A DNA stretch of 64,000 bases, taken from contig CAVWOV010000026.1 of NCBI GenBank assembly GCA_963756715.1, positions 62,001-126,000 on the forward strand, read 5' to 3'. Positions 57,423 to 64,000 of the stretch are shown piece by piece. Position numbers and translations under genes: made by a program. The DNA comes from VAZQ01 sp963756715. Lineage in GTDB: Bacteria; Pseudomonadota; Alphaproteobacteria; Rhizobiales; Xanthobacteraceae. Position 1 is the first letter of the stretch, and the number at the start of each line of letters is the position of its first letter. The notes under the pieces are model-generated. The model ran no database searches. It saw nothing but the letters and a program-made list of their open reading frames with translations, and had not been told where the DNA came from.

Positions 57423-57501
57423 GCTAGTGGTCCTTTGATTCTAACATTCGCAAAACGAGCCCGCCGAAACGGGATGCGAATGTTAGAATCGGACCACTAG
57501 C
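57423..57501. repeat. Palindromic hairpin element B (inverted CTAGTGG family)
   Basis: GCTAGTGGTCC (57423) pairs with GGACCACTAGC (57491-57501), and GATTCTAACATTCGC (57437-57451) with GCGAATGTTAGAATC (57476-57490), both perfectly; a TTT bulge sits on the left. The CTA at 57497-57499 is the TAG stop codon of phaR read on the minus strand, so the element supplies the end of that gene. Confidence 0.85.
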
Positions 57502-58093
57502 TCTTGTCCTTATCGCTCATGCGATCGAGGCGTTTCTGCATCTCGTCCATCTGGCGCTTGAGATCGTTGATCTCCTCGCCGCCGCCCGTTTGCGGGGTCA
57601 GCTTCTCGGCCTCCGTCGCGGCGCCCCCTTGGGCGTCGCGCTTGGCAAACGGGGTAAACATCGCAAACGTGCGCTCGAACATTTCCATGTTCCGGCGCAC
57701 CTGATCCTCGAGTGCGCCGAACGGGCCGCTGCCGAAGGCCTGGGTGATCTGGTTGCGGAATTTCTCCTGCTCGCGGCTGAGCGACTCGATCGAGACTTCC
57801 AGATAACGCGGCACCAGCATCTGCATGCTGTCGCCATAGAAACGGATGATCTGGCGGAGGAACGCAATCGGCAGCAGGCTCTGCCCCTCCTTGTTCTCCT
57901 GCTCGAAAATGATCTGCGCCAGCACCGAGCGGGTAATGTCCTCGCCGGTCTTGGCGTCAAAAACTACGAAGTCCTGGCCCGCCTTCACCATGGTGGCGAG
58001 GTCCTCGAGGGTCACATAGGTGCTGGTTCCGGTGTTGTAGAGCCGCCGGTTGGCGTATTTCTTGATGGTGACGGGTTCTTTGGTGTCAGCCAT
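57497..58093 (-). CDS. phaR: Polyhydroxyalkanoate synthesis repressor PhaR
   Basis: 198 residues from ATG at 58093. The N-terminal PHB/PHA accumulation DNA-binding domain (EPVTIKKYANRRLYNTGTS, VTLEDLATMVKAGQDFVVFDAKTGEDITRSVLAQII) is at 6-65; two PHB_acc repeats follow (LPIAFLRQIIRFYGDSMQMLVPRYLEVSIESL, then QITQAFGSG); the end is a Lys/Glu-rich coil (LKRQMDEMQKRLDRM). PhaR binds both PHB granules and phasin promoters, and represses phasin until granules form. It is divergent from phaA and overlaps the mini-PhaR gene by 8 bp. Its stop codon comes from a repeat element. Confidence 0.95.
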   Translation of the reverse strand: MADTKEPVTIKKYANRRLYNTGTSTYVTLEDLATMVKAGQDFVVFDAKTGEDITRSVLAQIIFEQENKEGQSLLPIAFLRQIIRFYGDSMQMLVPRYLEVSIESLSREQEKFRNQITQAFGSGPFGALEDQVRRNMEMFERTFAMFTPFAKRDAQGGAATEAEKLTPQTGGGEEINDLKRQMDEMQKRLDRMSDKDKS

Positions 58094-58292
58094 GTTTGGC
58101 GCGCCCCGGAATGATCTGTTGGAGAATTGAACGCGTGATGTCTTCGCCGCTCGGCATATCGAGGATCACGAAGTCCTCGTCGTCATCGACCATGCCGGTG
58201 AGGCCGTCCAGCGACATGTAACGGCCTGCAGGATGGTAGAGTCGCCGGTTGGCGTAGCGCTTGATCGTGACCGGTTCGGCGAGATAGGCCAT
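58086..58292 (-). CDS. Stand-alone PhaR-type DNA-binding domain (mini-PhaR)
   Basis: 68 residues from ATG at 58292; an in-frame ATG at 58334 would add 14 residues (PRTRRLGRPEAID). It is EPVTIKRYANRRLY, MSLDGLTGMVDDDEDFVIL, PSGEDITRSILQQIIPG, closely matching residues 6-65 of the PhaR encoded next, then stops. Granule-binding repeats and the coil are absent. Stop and phaR start overlap (ATGGCTGA), so the two are translationally coupled. It probably arose by duplication of the phaR 5' part. It could act as a DNA-binding competitor or dimer partner of PhaR; that is inference. Confidence 0.8.
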   Translation of the reverse strand: MAYLAEPVTIKRYANRRLYHPAGRYMSLDGLTGMVDDDEDFVILDMPSGEDITRSILQQIIPGRAKHG

Positions 58293-58610
58293 ATCGATCG
58301 CTTCTGGTCGCCCGAGCCGGCGGGTGCGCGGCATCGACGCGTAAAATAAGCAGTTTTCGCGGCGGGGAGCCACCGTTTTGTGCAACCGCCGCGCCACCGC
58401 TTTGCCGCGCATGCCGGCGTTGCACGCGGGGAGGCCGTGCGGCCATTGACCGTCCTTGCGGCTGCGTCGATCGGCGGTCATATGGACATGATACGGCCCA
58501 ACGGGCTATCGAGACAACGATCGGACAGTCGGCATGGCGTCGGCGATGAGCGCGCAGCGCAGGCCGCCCGTCGCGGCCACCAGATTTCGCCCCGGATAGA
58601 GGAGTTTCAG

Positions 58611-59786
58611 ATGAAAGACGACATCGTCATCGTCAGTGCGACGCGTACCCCGGTCGGGGCTTTCAACGGCGCGTTCGCGACCCTTCCGGCCCATGATCTG
58701 GGCAAGGTCGCGATCGAGGAATCGCTCAAGCGCGCGGGCGTCGAGGGCAAGGACGTGTCAGAAGTGATTCTGGGTCAGATCCTGACCGCCGGGCAGGGGC
58801 AGAACCCGGCCCGTCAAGCGTCGATCGCGGCCGGCATCCCGGTCGAGAGCCCGGCCTGGGGCGTCAACCAGCTTTGCGGCTCTGGCTTACGTGCGGTCGC
58901 GCTCGGCTATCAGGCGATCCTCAACGGCGACTCGGAGATCGTGGTCGCGGGCGGCCAGGAATCGATGAGCATGGCGCCGCACTGCCAGCATCTTCGCCAG
59001 GGGGTGAAGATGGGCAACTTCGAGATGATCGACACCATGATCAAGGACGGCCTGTGGGACGCCTTTAACGGCTATCACATGGGCAACACCGCCGAGAACG
59101 TCGCCAGGCAGTGGCAGATCACCCGCCAGATGCAGGACGAGTTCGCGGTCGCTTCGCAGAACAAGGCCGAGGCCGCCCAGAAGGCCGGCAAGTTCAAGGA
59201 CGAGATCGCGCCCGTGACGGTGAAGTCCCGCAAGGGCGACGTGGTGGTCGACACCGACGAATATCCCAAGGCCGGCGTCACCATGGACACCGTCGGCAAG
59301 CTGCGTCCCGCATTCGCCAAGGACGGCTCCGTGACGGCCGCCAACGCATCGGGCATCAACGACGGCGCCGCCGCCGTGGTGCTGATGACGGCGAGCGAGG
59401 CGGCCAAGCGCGGCAAGACGCCGCTCGCCCGCATCGTCTCCTGGGCGCATGCCGGCGTCGACCCGGCGATCATGGGCACGGGCCCGATTCCGGCCTCCCG
59501 TGCGGCGTTGAAGAAGGCGGGCTGGAACATCGCCGACCTCGACCTGATCGAGGCCAACGAGGCGTTCGCCGCGCAGGCCTGCGCGGTCAACAAGGACCTC
59601 GGCTGGGATACCTCGAAGGTCAACGTCAACGGCGGCGCGATCGCGATCGGCCACCCGATCGGCGCGTCGGGCGGGCGTGTGCTGGTGACGCTGCTCTACG
59701 AAATGCAGAAGCGCAACGCCAAGAAGGGCCTCGCCACGTTGTGCATCGGCGGCGGCATGGGCATCGCGATGTGCGTGGAGCGATAG
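58611..59786 (+). CDS. phaA: Acetyl-CoA C-acetyltransferase (beta-ketothiolase)
   Basis: 391 residues from ATG at 58611 with GAGGAG upstream; upstream frame is not coding. It condenses two acetyl-CoA to acetoacetyl-CoA, the first PHB step. Thiolase features: VIVSATRTPVGAFNGAFATLPAHDLG, nucleophile Cys in WGVNQLCGSGLRAVALG (about 89), NEAFAAQA, GGAIAIGHPIGASGGRVLVTLLYEM with catalytic His, and LCIGGGMGIAM with the second Cys. Length is standard (391-394). phaB follows on the same strand after a 173-bp gap. Confidence 0.96.
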   Translation: MKDDIVIVSATRTPVGAFNGAFATLPAHDLGKVAIEESLKRAGVEGKDVSEVILGQILTAGQGQNPARQASIAAGIPVESPAWGVNQLCGSGLRAVALGYQAILNGDSEIVVAGGQESMSMAPHCQHLRQGVKMGNFEMIDTMIKDGLWDAFNGYHMGNTAENVARQWQITRQMQDEFAVASQNKAEAAQKAGKFKDEIAPVTVKSRKGDVVVDTDEYPKAGVTMDTVGKLRPAFAKDGSVTAANASGINDGAAAVVLMTASEAAKRGKTPLARIVSWAHAGVDPAIMGTGPIPASRAALKKAGWNIADLDLIEANEAFAAQACAVNKDLGWDTSKVNVNGGAIAIGHPIGASGGRVLVTLLYEMQKRNAKKGLATLCIGGGMGIAMCVER

Positions 59787-59818
59787 TAACCTAGACCCGT
59801 GTCGACTTAACCGATCTC

Positions 59819-59873
59819 ATGGCCGGGCATGGCCCGTCGAAGACGGGCGTGAACGCCCTATTGTCCCGGCCAT
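59819..59873. repeat. Palindromic repeat between phaA and phaB
   Basis: The outer arms ATGGCCGGG (59819-59827) and CCCGGCCAT (59865-59873) enclose an inner stem GCCCGTC / GACGGGC (59832-59838 and 59842-59848). This CCGGCCAT-type palindrome is a common dispersed repeat in bradyrhizobial genomes. It could stabilise the phaA end of a shared phaAB mRNA. Confidence 0.65.
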
Positions 59874-59959
59874 CTACGTCTTTAAGGTATCGGTCAATGG
59901 ATTGGCGGCTGTCCGCGCGCGGATGACCGCCGACCTGACAATATTTGGGAGGAGCAGTG

Positions 59960-60688
59960 ATGGCGGGACGCGTGGCAGTGGTGACGGGCGGAACGCGCGG
60001 GATCGGCGAGGCGGTCTCGAAGGCGCTGAAGGCCGCGGGCTACAAGGTGGCGGCCAACTACGCCGGCAACGACGAAGCGGCGCAGAAGTTCAAGGGCGAG
60101 ACCGGCATCAGCGTCTACAAGTGGGATGTCTCGTCCTATGACGCGTGCGTCGCGGGCTTGAAGCAGGTTGAGGCCGATCTCGGCCCGGTCGACGTGCTGG
60201 TCAACAATGCCGGCATCACGCGCGACGCCACGCTGCACCGCATGACTCCCGAGCAATGGAGCGCGGTGATCAACACCAACCTCGGCTCGCTGTTCAACAT
60301 GTGCCGGCCGGTGATCGAAGGCATGCGGGCGCGCAAGTTCGGCCGCATCATCAACATCTCGTCGATCAACGGCCAGAAGGGCCAGTTCGGCCAGTGCAAC
60401 TATTCCGCCGCCAAAGCGGGCGAAGTCGGCTTCACCAAGGCGCTGGCGCAGGAGAGCGCCAAGGCCGGCATCACGGTCAACGCGATCTGCCCCGGCTATA
60501 TCGCGACCGAGATGGTCAAGGCGGTGCCGAAGGACGTACTGGAGAAGAACATCCTGCCGCAAATTCCGCTCGGCCGCCTGGGCGAGCCGGAGGAGGTGGC
60601 GCGCTGCGTGGTCTTCCTCGCCGCCGACGAGGCCGGCCTGATTACCGGCTCGACCCTGTCGGCCAATGGCGGACAGGTGATGGTTTAG
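59960..60688 (+). CDS. phaB: Acetoacetyl-CoA reductase
   Basis: 242 residues from ATG at 59960 with GGGAGGAG upstream. Short-chain dehydrogenase: VAVVTGGTRGIGEAVSKAL (NADPH loop), VLVNNAGITRDATLHRM, the catalytic Ser in RIINISSINGQKGQFGQ and Tyr-x-x-x-Lys in CNYSAAKAGEVGFTKALA, then ICPGYIATEMV. It makes (R)-3-hydroxybutyryl-CoA for the PHB synthase, which is encoded elsewhere. Size matches PhaB (about 241-246). Confidence 0.96.
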   Translation: MAGRVAVVTGGTRGIGEAVSKALKAAGYKVAANYAGNDEAAQKFKGETGISVYKWDVSSYDACVAGLKQVEADLGPVDVLVNNAGITRDATLHRMTPEQWSAVINTNLGSLFNMCRPVIEGMRARKFGRIINISSINGQKGQFGQCNYSAAKAGEVGFTKALAQESAKAGITVNAICPGYIATEMVKAVPKDVLEKNILPQIPLGRLGEPEEVARCVVFLAADEAGLITGSTLSANGGQVMV

Positions 60689-61081
60689 ACGCCATCGCAC
60701 GGATGCTGTTGTGACTGAGTTGAGAGCTACGCATTGCGGTCATTCGCGCAAGTGCTCGTCAGTCTCGTTCAAAGCGCGCCGCAAATAGAGGCTCCTCATG
60801 AATGTGGAGAGCAGGTCACCATCCGTGCATCCAAATTGTTGCCGTCGGACCGTGTTCCAGTTACGGGTGCACGTGTTTCGAGATGTACAATTCCCTCGCG
60901 CGGCCTACCCTGAAGTGTGCTGACGTTGGTCGCGCGCAATTAGTTTAGCAATTAGTTTGCCGTCCGGCTTGATTGCCCCGAAGTCACGATGCTCCATTTG
61001 CTTTGGCATGCTTGTTGCCTTTTGCCTGCGACCAGCAGGTGAGGCGCTGCAAGCCTCGTTCCTGCGGAACGAGGGTTGGCA
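60689..61081. other. Intergenic region after phaB
   Basis: About 390 bp with mixed composition and several AT-rich spots (AATTAGTTTAGCAATTAGTTT at 60939-60959, a 10-bp direct duplication of AATTAGTTT). No gene, strong terminator or known repeat is recognised. It may carry the promoter of the TctC-type gene. Confidence 0.35.
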
Positions 61082-62055
61082 ATGGCGATCATCAGAGTCC
61101 TGTTATCGGCTGCGGCGCTTCTCGCCTTCGGCGCGAACGAGGGCATCACCGAATCATTTCCCGCAGCTCCTATCAAACTCGTGCTGCCGCTCGCATCCGG
61201 TGGCGCGACCGACAATCTTGCGCGCATCGTCAGCGGCGCCGTCAGCAGCAAGATCGGCCAGCCGATCATCATCGAGAACCGGCCGGGCGGCGGCGGTTCG
61301 ATCGCCTCCAACGCGGTCGCCAAGGCGTCCGCGGATGGCTACACGTTATTACTCGCGAATTTCGCGACCCACGCCGTCGCACCGACCATGTTCGCGACGC
61401 TGCCCTACGATCCGATCAACGATTTCGTACCGATAGCCCTGCTGGCATCCTCGCCGCACGTGCTGTTGATCAACAAGGAGCTTGCCGTTAAATCGGTTGC
61501 AGACTTGGTCACGCTCGCGAAGGGGAAACCCGGTAAGCTCAATTATGCGTCGTCCGGTGTCGGGAGTCCGCTGCATCTCGCTGGCGAATATTTCAACGCA
61601 ATGGCTGGCACCGAGATCGTGCATGTTCCCTATAAGAGCAGCGTTCCAGCGCTGGTCGATCTCATGGCAGGCCGCGTCGATATGATGTTCGACAATCTTT
61701 CAACCGGTCTGCCATATGTGAGCAGCGGAAAGTTGCACGGACTTGCCGTGACCAGCAAGCAACGTTCGGCACTCGCGCCGGAGCTGCCGACCGTGAGCGA
61801 GTCCGGCCTCCCAGGTTTCGAGACCTATGGATGGTGGGGCGTCCTTGCGCCGGCAAAGACGCCGCCGGCGATCGTTGCGAAGCTTTCAGAAGTATTCGTG
61901 GCTGCGATGAAATTGCCCGTGGTAACCTCGACGCTGATCGCGCAGGGGTATGACCCGATCGGCGGAAATCCACGGTGTTCGCAGCCCACATCAAGAGCGA
62001 GATTGCCAAATGGCGACCCGTCATCACATCGACCGGGCTCATCGTCGGTAAATGA
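61082..62055 (+). pseudogene. TctC/Bug-family tripartite tricarboxylate transporter binding protein, frameshifted near the C-terminus
   Basis: From ATG at 61082: a signal peptide (IIRVLLSAAALLAFGANEG), then PIKLVLPLASGGATDNLARIVSGAVSSKIGQPIIIENRPGGGGSIASNAVAKASADGYTLLL, typical of the Bug receptor family, and YDPINDFVPIALLASSP, KLNYASSGVGSPLHLAGEYFNAMAG, VHVPYKSSVPALVDLMAGRVDMMFDN, WWGVLAPAKTPPAIVAKL. After GYDPIGG the frame shifts (one base lost near 61965-61975); the other frame gives the expected end VFAAHIKSEIAKWRPVITSTG and stops at 62055. Uncorrected, the frame runs on to 62272 over the next gene. Solute is unknown. No TctA/TctB genes are adjacent. Confidence 0.85.
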
Positions 62056-62082
62056 AATCGATCTGCTACTGACAGAACCGCA

Positions 62083-62565
62083 ATGGGAACCGTCGAAACA
62101 CGCCTTGCTGAACTTGGAATCGTGCTACCGCGGCCGCGGCGTGTACCGGCCAATTTCATTCCCGGTACGGTGCTTGGCGAACTCTGCTGGCTGTCCGGTA
62201 CCCTGGGCACGATCGTCAACGAAAAGGACGAGGACGTCATCCCCAAGCCGGGCAAGGTCGGCCGCGAGGTAACACTGGAAGAAGGGTATGCGTCGTCCCG
62301 TCAGTGCACCATCAATCATCTGTCATGGCTCAAGCTGGTGCTCGGCGATCTCGACAGGATACGGCGCATCCTTAAGCTGAACGGGTACGTGAACGCGGTT
62401 GAGGGATACAACAAGGGACCTTGGGTGGTGAATGGATCGTCCGACTTGCTGGTCGAGGTGTTTGGGCCCGAGCGCGGTCAACATGCCCGCGCGGTGGTCA
62501 GCGTCGCCGGCCTCGCGTTCGACGCGCCGGTCGAGGTCGAAATGGTCGTGCAGGTCAAACCGTAG
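62083..62565 (+). CDS. RidA family protein (YjgF/YER057c/UK114, LPSP1-like)
   Basis: 160 residues from ATG at 62083. TRLAELGIVLPRPRRVPANFIPGTVLGELCWLSG is the start of the distinct RidA clade that is longer (about 150) than E. coli RidA (128); TINHLSWLKLVLGDLDRIRRILKLNGYVNAVEG and ARAVVSVAGLAFDAPVEVEMVVQV follow, with Arg in HARAVV where the substrate-binding Arg sits. Classical RidA deaminates reactive enamines; this clade is less studied. It starts 27 bp after the transporter protein gene, so they may form an operon for uptake and metabolism of one compound. Confidence 0.88.
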   Translation: MGTVETRLAELGIVLPRPRRVPANFIPGTVLGELCWLSGTLGTIVNEKDEDVIPKPGKVGREVTLEEGYASSRQCTINHLSWLKLVLGDLDRIRRILKLNGYVNAVEGYNKGPWVVNGSSDLLVEVFGPERGQHARAVVSVAGLAFDAPVEVEMVVQVKP

Positions 62566-62583
62566 GATCGCCGCCTGGCCGGT

Positions 62584-62706
62584 CTAAATCCGCACGGCCG
62601 ATGTGGCGAACGCGACGTCGACTGGCTTCTGAATGCTGCCCAGAACGGCGACGGCGCCGACGGCAATCACGGCGGCGGCGATGCAGGCGACGATGAAAGC
62701 TTTCAT
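62584..62706 (-). CDS. Small conserved single-helix membrane/exported protein
   Basis: 40 residues from ATG at 62706 (GGAGG upstream at good spacing), stop TAG at 62584-62586. One hydrophobic helix (KAFIVACIAAAVIAVGAVAVLG) is followed by SIQKPVDVAFATSAVRI. Very similar small proteins of this length are common in bradyrhizobia, of unknown role. The helix could be a membrane anchor or an uncleaved signal. Confidence 0.8.
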   Translation of the reverse strand: MKAFIVACIAAAVIAVGAVAVLGSIQKPVDVAFATSAVRI

Positions 62707-62779
62707 GGCTCGTTCCTCCCGGTCATTGTTGGTTTGACACTATCACAATTGGAACATTTCCAGGATCGCAATCAAGCGC

Positions 62780-63403
62780 TCAAACGTCGCGGTGTTGCGC
62801 CGCAATACGGCTGGCTTCGGCGGCATCCTCGGGCGTGTTGACGTTGAAGAACGGGTCGACCGGAACGGCCGGCCAGTCGGCGATCGCGACGCCATGCCGG
62901 GCGGTCCAGATTTCGATCTTGTGCAGGCCTTCCTCGATCAATGCTTTGCGCAGATCGGCCCGTAGCGCGATCGGCCAGAGGCCGACCACTGGATGGCGCC
63001 AGTCGCCGGACCGCGCGCAGGCCAGCGGCTTTTGTTGCGCTGCGCGCGCGGCCATCAAGCGGTCGACCAAATCAACCGGCAGGAATGGACAGTCGCCCGG
63101 CACACTCACGATGTCGGTGATATCGGGTGCGTGTGCCGCCGCCCAGTCGAGGCCGGCGAGAATACCCGCGAGCGGTCCGGCAAAGTCCGGCACCGTGTCG
63201 GCCACGACCGGCAGTCCGGTATCGGCGAACCGCGCCGGATCGCCATTGGCGTTCAGGATGATGGCGGTGCACTGCGGCCTGATCCGCGCCAGCACGCGCT
63301 CGAGGATGGTCGTGTCGCCGATCCGGATGCGGGCCTTGTCGCCGCCGCCCATGCGTCGCGCCAGCCCGCCGGCGAGCACGAGCCCGAGGACAGGCTTCGT
63401 CAT
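62780..63403 (-). CDS. mobA: Molybdenum cofactor guanylyltransferase
   Basis: 207 residues from ATG at 63403. MobA joins GMP to molybdopterin to form the MGD cofactor of formate dehydrogenase and DMSO-reductase-type enzymes. The nucleotide loop is GLVLAGGLARRMGGGDKARIRIG (about 7-29), then LNANGDPARFADTGLPVVAD, DCPFLPVDLVDRL (Mg-binding Asp) and FFNVNTPEDA. Length is typical. It is 3 bp from the fdhD stop on the same strand, so fdhD-mobA are one transcript, and MoaD/MoaE upstream in the window feed the same pathway. Confidence 0.96.
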   Translation of the reverse strand: MTKPVLGLVLAGGLARRMGGGDKARIRIGDTTILERVLARIRPQCTAIILNANGDPARFADTGLPVVADTVPDFAGPLAGILAGLDWAAAHAPDITDIVSVPGDCPFLPVDLVDRLMAARAAQQKPLACARSGDWRHPVVGLWPIALRADLRKALIEEGLHKIEIWTARHGVAIADWPAVPVDPFFNVNTPEDAAEASRIAAQHRDV

Positions 63404-63406
63404 GGA

Positions 63407-64000
63407 TCAATCATCATGCACGGCGGCCTTGCGCCGGTGCTTGGCGCTCTCGTCCTCGACATAGGCGAGGTCCTGGTCGAACACGATGCGGTCTTCGCCG
63501 GCGAGCGCGACAAAGCGCTTGCCGCGTGCGCGGCCGATCAGCGTCAGGTTGGCCTTGCGCGCCAGTTCGACGCCCCAGGCGGTAAAGCCCGAGCGCGATA
63601 CCAGGATCGGAATGCCCATCCGCACCGTCTTGATCACCATCTCGGAGGTCAGCCGTCCGGTGGTGTAGAAAATCTTGTCGCCCGGCGGGACGTGGTGCTT
63701 GAACATGTAGCCCGCGATCTTGTCGACCGCGTTATGGCGGCCGACGTCCTCCATGTAGATGAGCGGCTTGTCCTCGTGCGCCAGCACGCAGCCGTGGATC
63801 GCGCCGGCCTCGAGATAGAGCGACGGCGTGGTGTTGATCTGGTTGGTGAGGGAATAGAGCCACGACGTGCGCAGCTCGGTCTTGGGCAGAGTGATGGTCT
63901 CCAGCGCTTCCATCAGATCGCCGAACACCGTGCCCTGCGCGCAGCCCGAGGTCTGCACCTTCTTCTTCAGCTTCTTCTCGTAATTGGTCTTGCGCTTGGT
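63407..64000 (-). CDS. fdhD: Formate dehydrogenase accessory sulfurtransferase FdhD, 5' part outside window
   Basis: 198 residues visible, the N-terminus lies beyond the right edge. FdhD moves sulfur from IscS to the Mo cofactor before its insertion in formate dehydrogenase. Motifs: TSGCAQGTVFGDLM (active-site cysteine loop), TGAIHGC-like EAGAIHGCVLAHEDKPLIYMEDVGRHNAVDKIAGY, TTGRLTSEMVIKTVRMGIPILVSRSGFTAWGVELA. In E. coli the loop has a CxxC; here only one Cys is visible in it. A Lys-rich run (KRKTNYEKKLKKK) precedes. A formate dehydrogenase operon probably lies just outside the window. Confidence 0.95.
   Translation of the reverse strand, partial: TKRKTNYEKKLKKKVQTSGCAQGTVFGDLMEALETITLPKTELRTSWLYSLTNQINTTPSLYLEAGAIHGCVLAHEDKPLIYMEDVGRHNAVDKIAGYMFKHHVPPGDKIFYTTGRLTSEMVIKTVRMGIPILVSRSGFTAWGVELARKANLTLIGRARGKRFVALAGEDRIVFDQDLAYVEDESAKHRRKAAVHDD

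Noticed and set aside
1..64000. tRNA, rRNA or CRISPR loci
   Set aside because: No T-loop GTTCGANTC with matching acceptor stem in any gap, no rRNA core sequences and no regularly spaced repeat-spacer pattern.

Overview
The window is high-GC chromosomal DNA of an alphaproteobacterium of the order Hyphomicrobiales (Rhizobiales), most like the Bradyrhizobium/Rhodopseudomonas/Xanthobacteraceae branch. The evidence is the gene content (PhaR-PhaA-PhaB, MarR-OmpR-EnvZ-type cluster beside ilvE, Omp25-like porin, UvrB with a long N-terminal extension, DUF1236-like secreted proteins), the codon bias, and the palindromic intergenic repeats typical of this group. No rRNA, tRNA, CRISPR array, prophage or complete insertion sequence was recognised. 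Most of the window is ordinary core chromosome.

Layout. 1-5.1 kb: exported small proteins, RNase T2, RlmJ, a cold-shock protein and a GST. 5.1-9.9 kb: an outer-membrane barrel, uvrC, pgsA and the molybdopterin synthase pair moaD-moaE. 10-18.3 kb: a class 3-type lipase, an Old Yellow Enzyme reductase divergent from its probable TetR repressor, ilvE, a MarR/response regulator/histidine kinase set, a periplasmic cupin and a TetR. 18.5-23.3 kb: lgt, midA, pgeF, a lipoprotein and prs, ending in a strong terminator. 23.7-30.3 kb: YbjN, proC, an unusual Tat-exported cytochrome P450-like protein, ubiK, rplY, pth and ychF. 30.3-39.6 kb: DUF4282, two overlapping MaoC-like genes, an MFS transporter, three exported envelope proteins, a PPP phosphatase, zinc-ribbon and other small proteins, an orphan MT-A70 methyltransferase and a VOC protein. 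39.6-48.6 kb: uvrB, a CorA-type channel, ABM, EamA, MmgE/PrpD, an unknown and ispG. 48.9-57.3 kb: a HigBA/RelE-like toxin-antitoxin operon, DUF1345, an unexplained 1 kb stretch, mtgA, rpmF, GlcG-like, a frameshifted gamma-glutamyltransferase and a GGDEF/EAL protein. 57.3-64 kb: phaR with a one-domain PhaR-like gene in front of it, phaA, phaB, a frameshifted TctC-type binding protein, RidA, mobA and partial fdhD.

Functional links. PhaA and PhaB make (R)-3-hydroxybutyryl-CoA for polyhydroxybutyrate and PhaR controls granule formation. MoaD/MoaE at one end and MobA/FdhD at the other serve molybdenum enzymes, probably a formate dehydrogenase outside the right edge. UvrB and UvrC serve nucleotide excision repair.

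Most interesting points: (1) a P450-like protein with a clear twin-arginine signal and no acid-alcohol pair at 25475-27022; (2) a 68-residue stand-alone PhaR DNA-binding domain overlapping the start of phaR; (3) two inverted, covarying hairpin elements between convergent genes at 57331-57501, one supplying the phaR stop codon; (4) a toxin-antitoxin operon with twin operator palindromes whose antitoxin C-terminus is encoded by a palindromic repeat; (5) four single-base frameshifts (near 85, 38705, 54105 and 61970), three at a GAAG sequence, which may be real or consensus errors.
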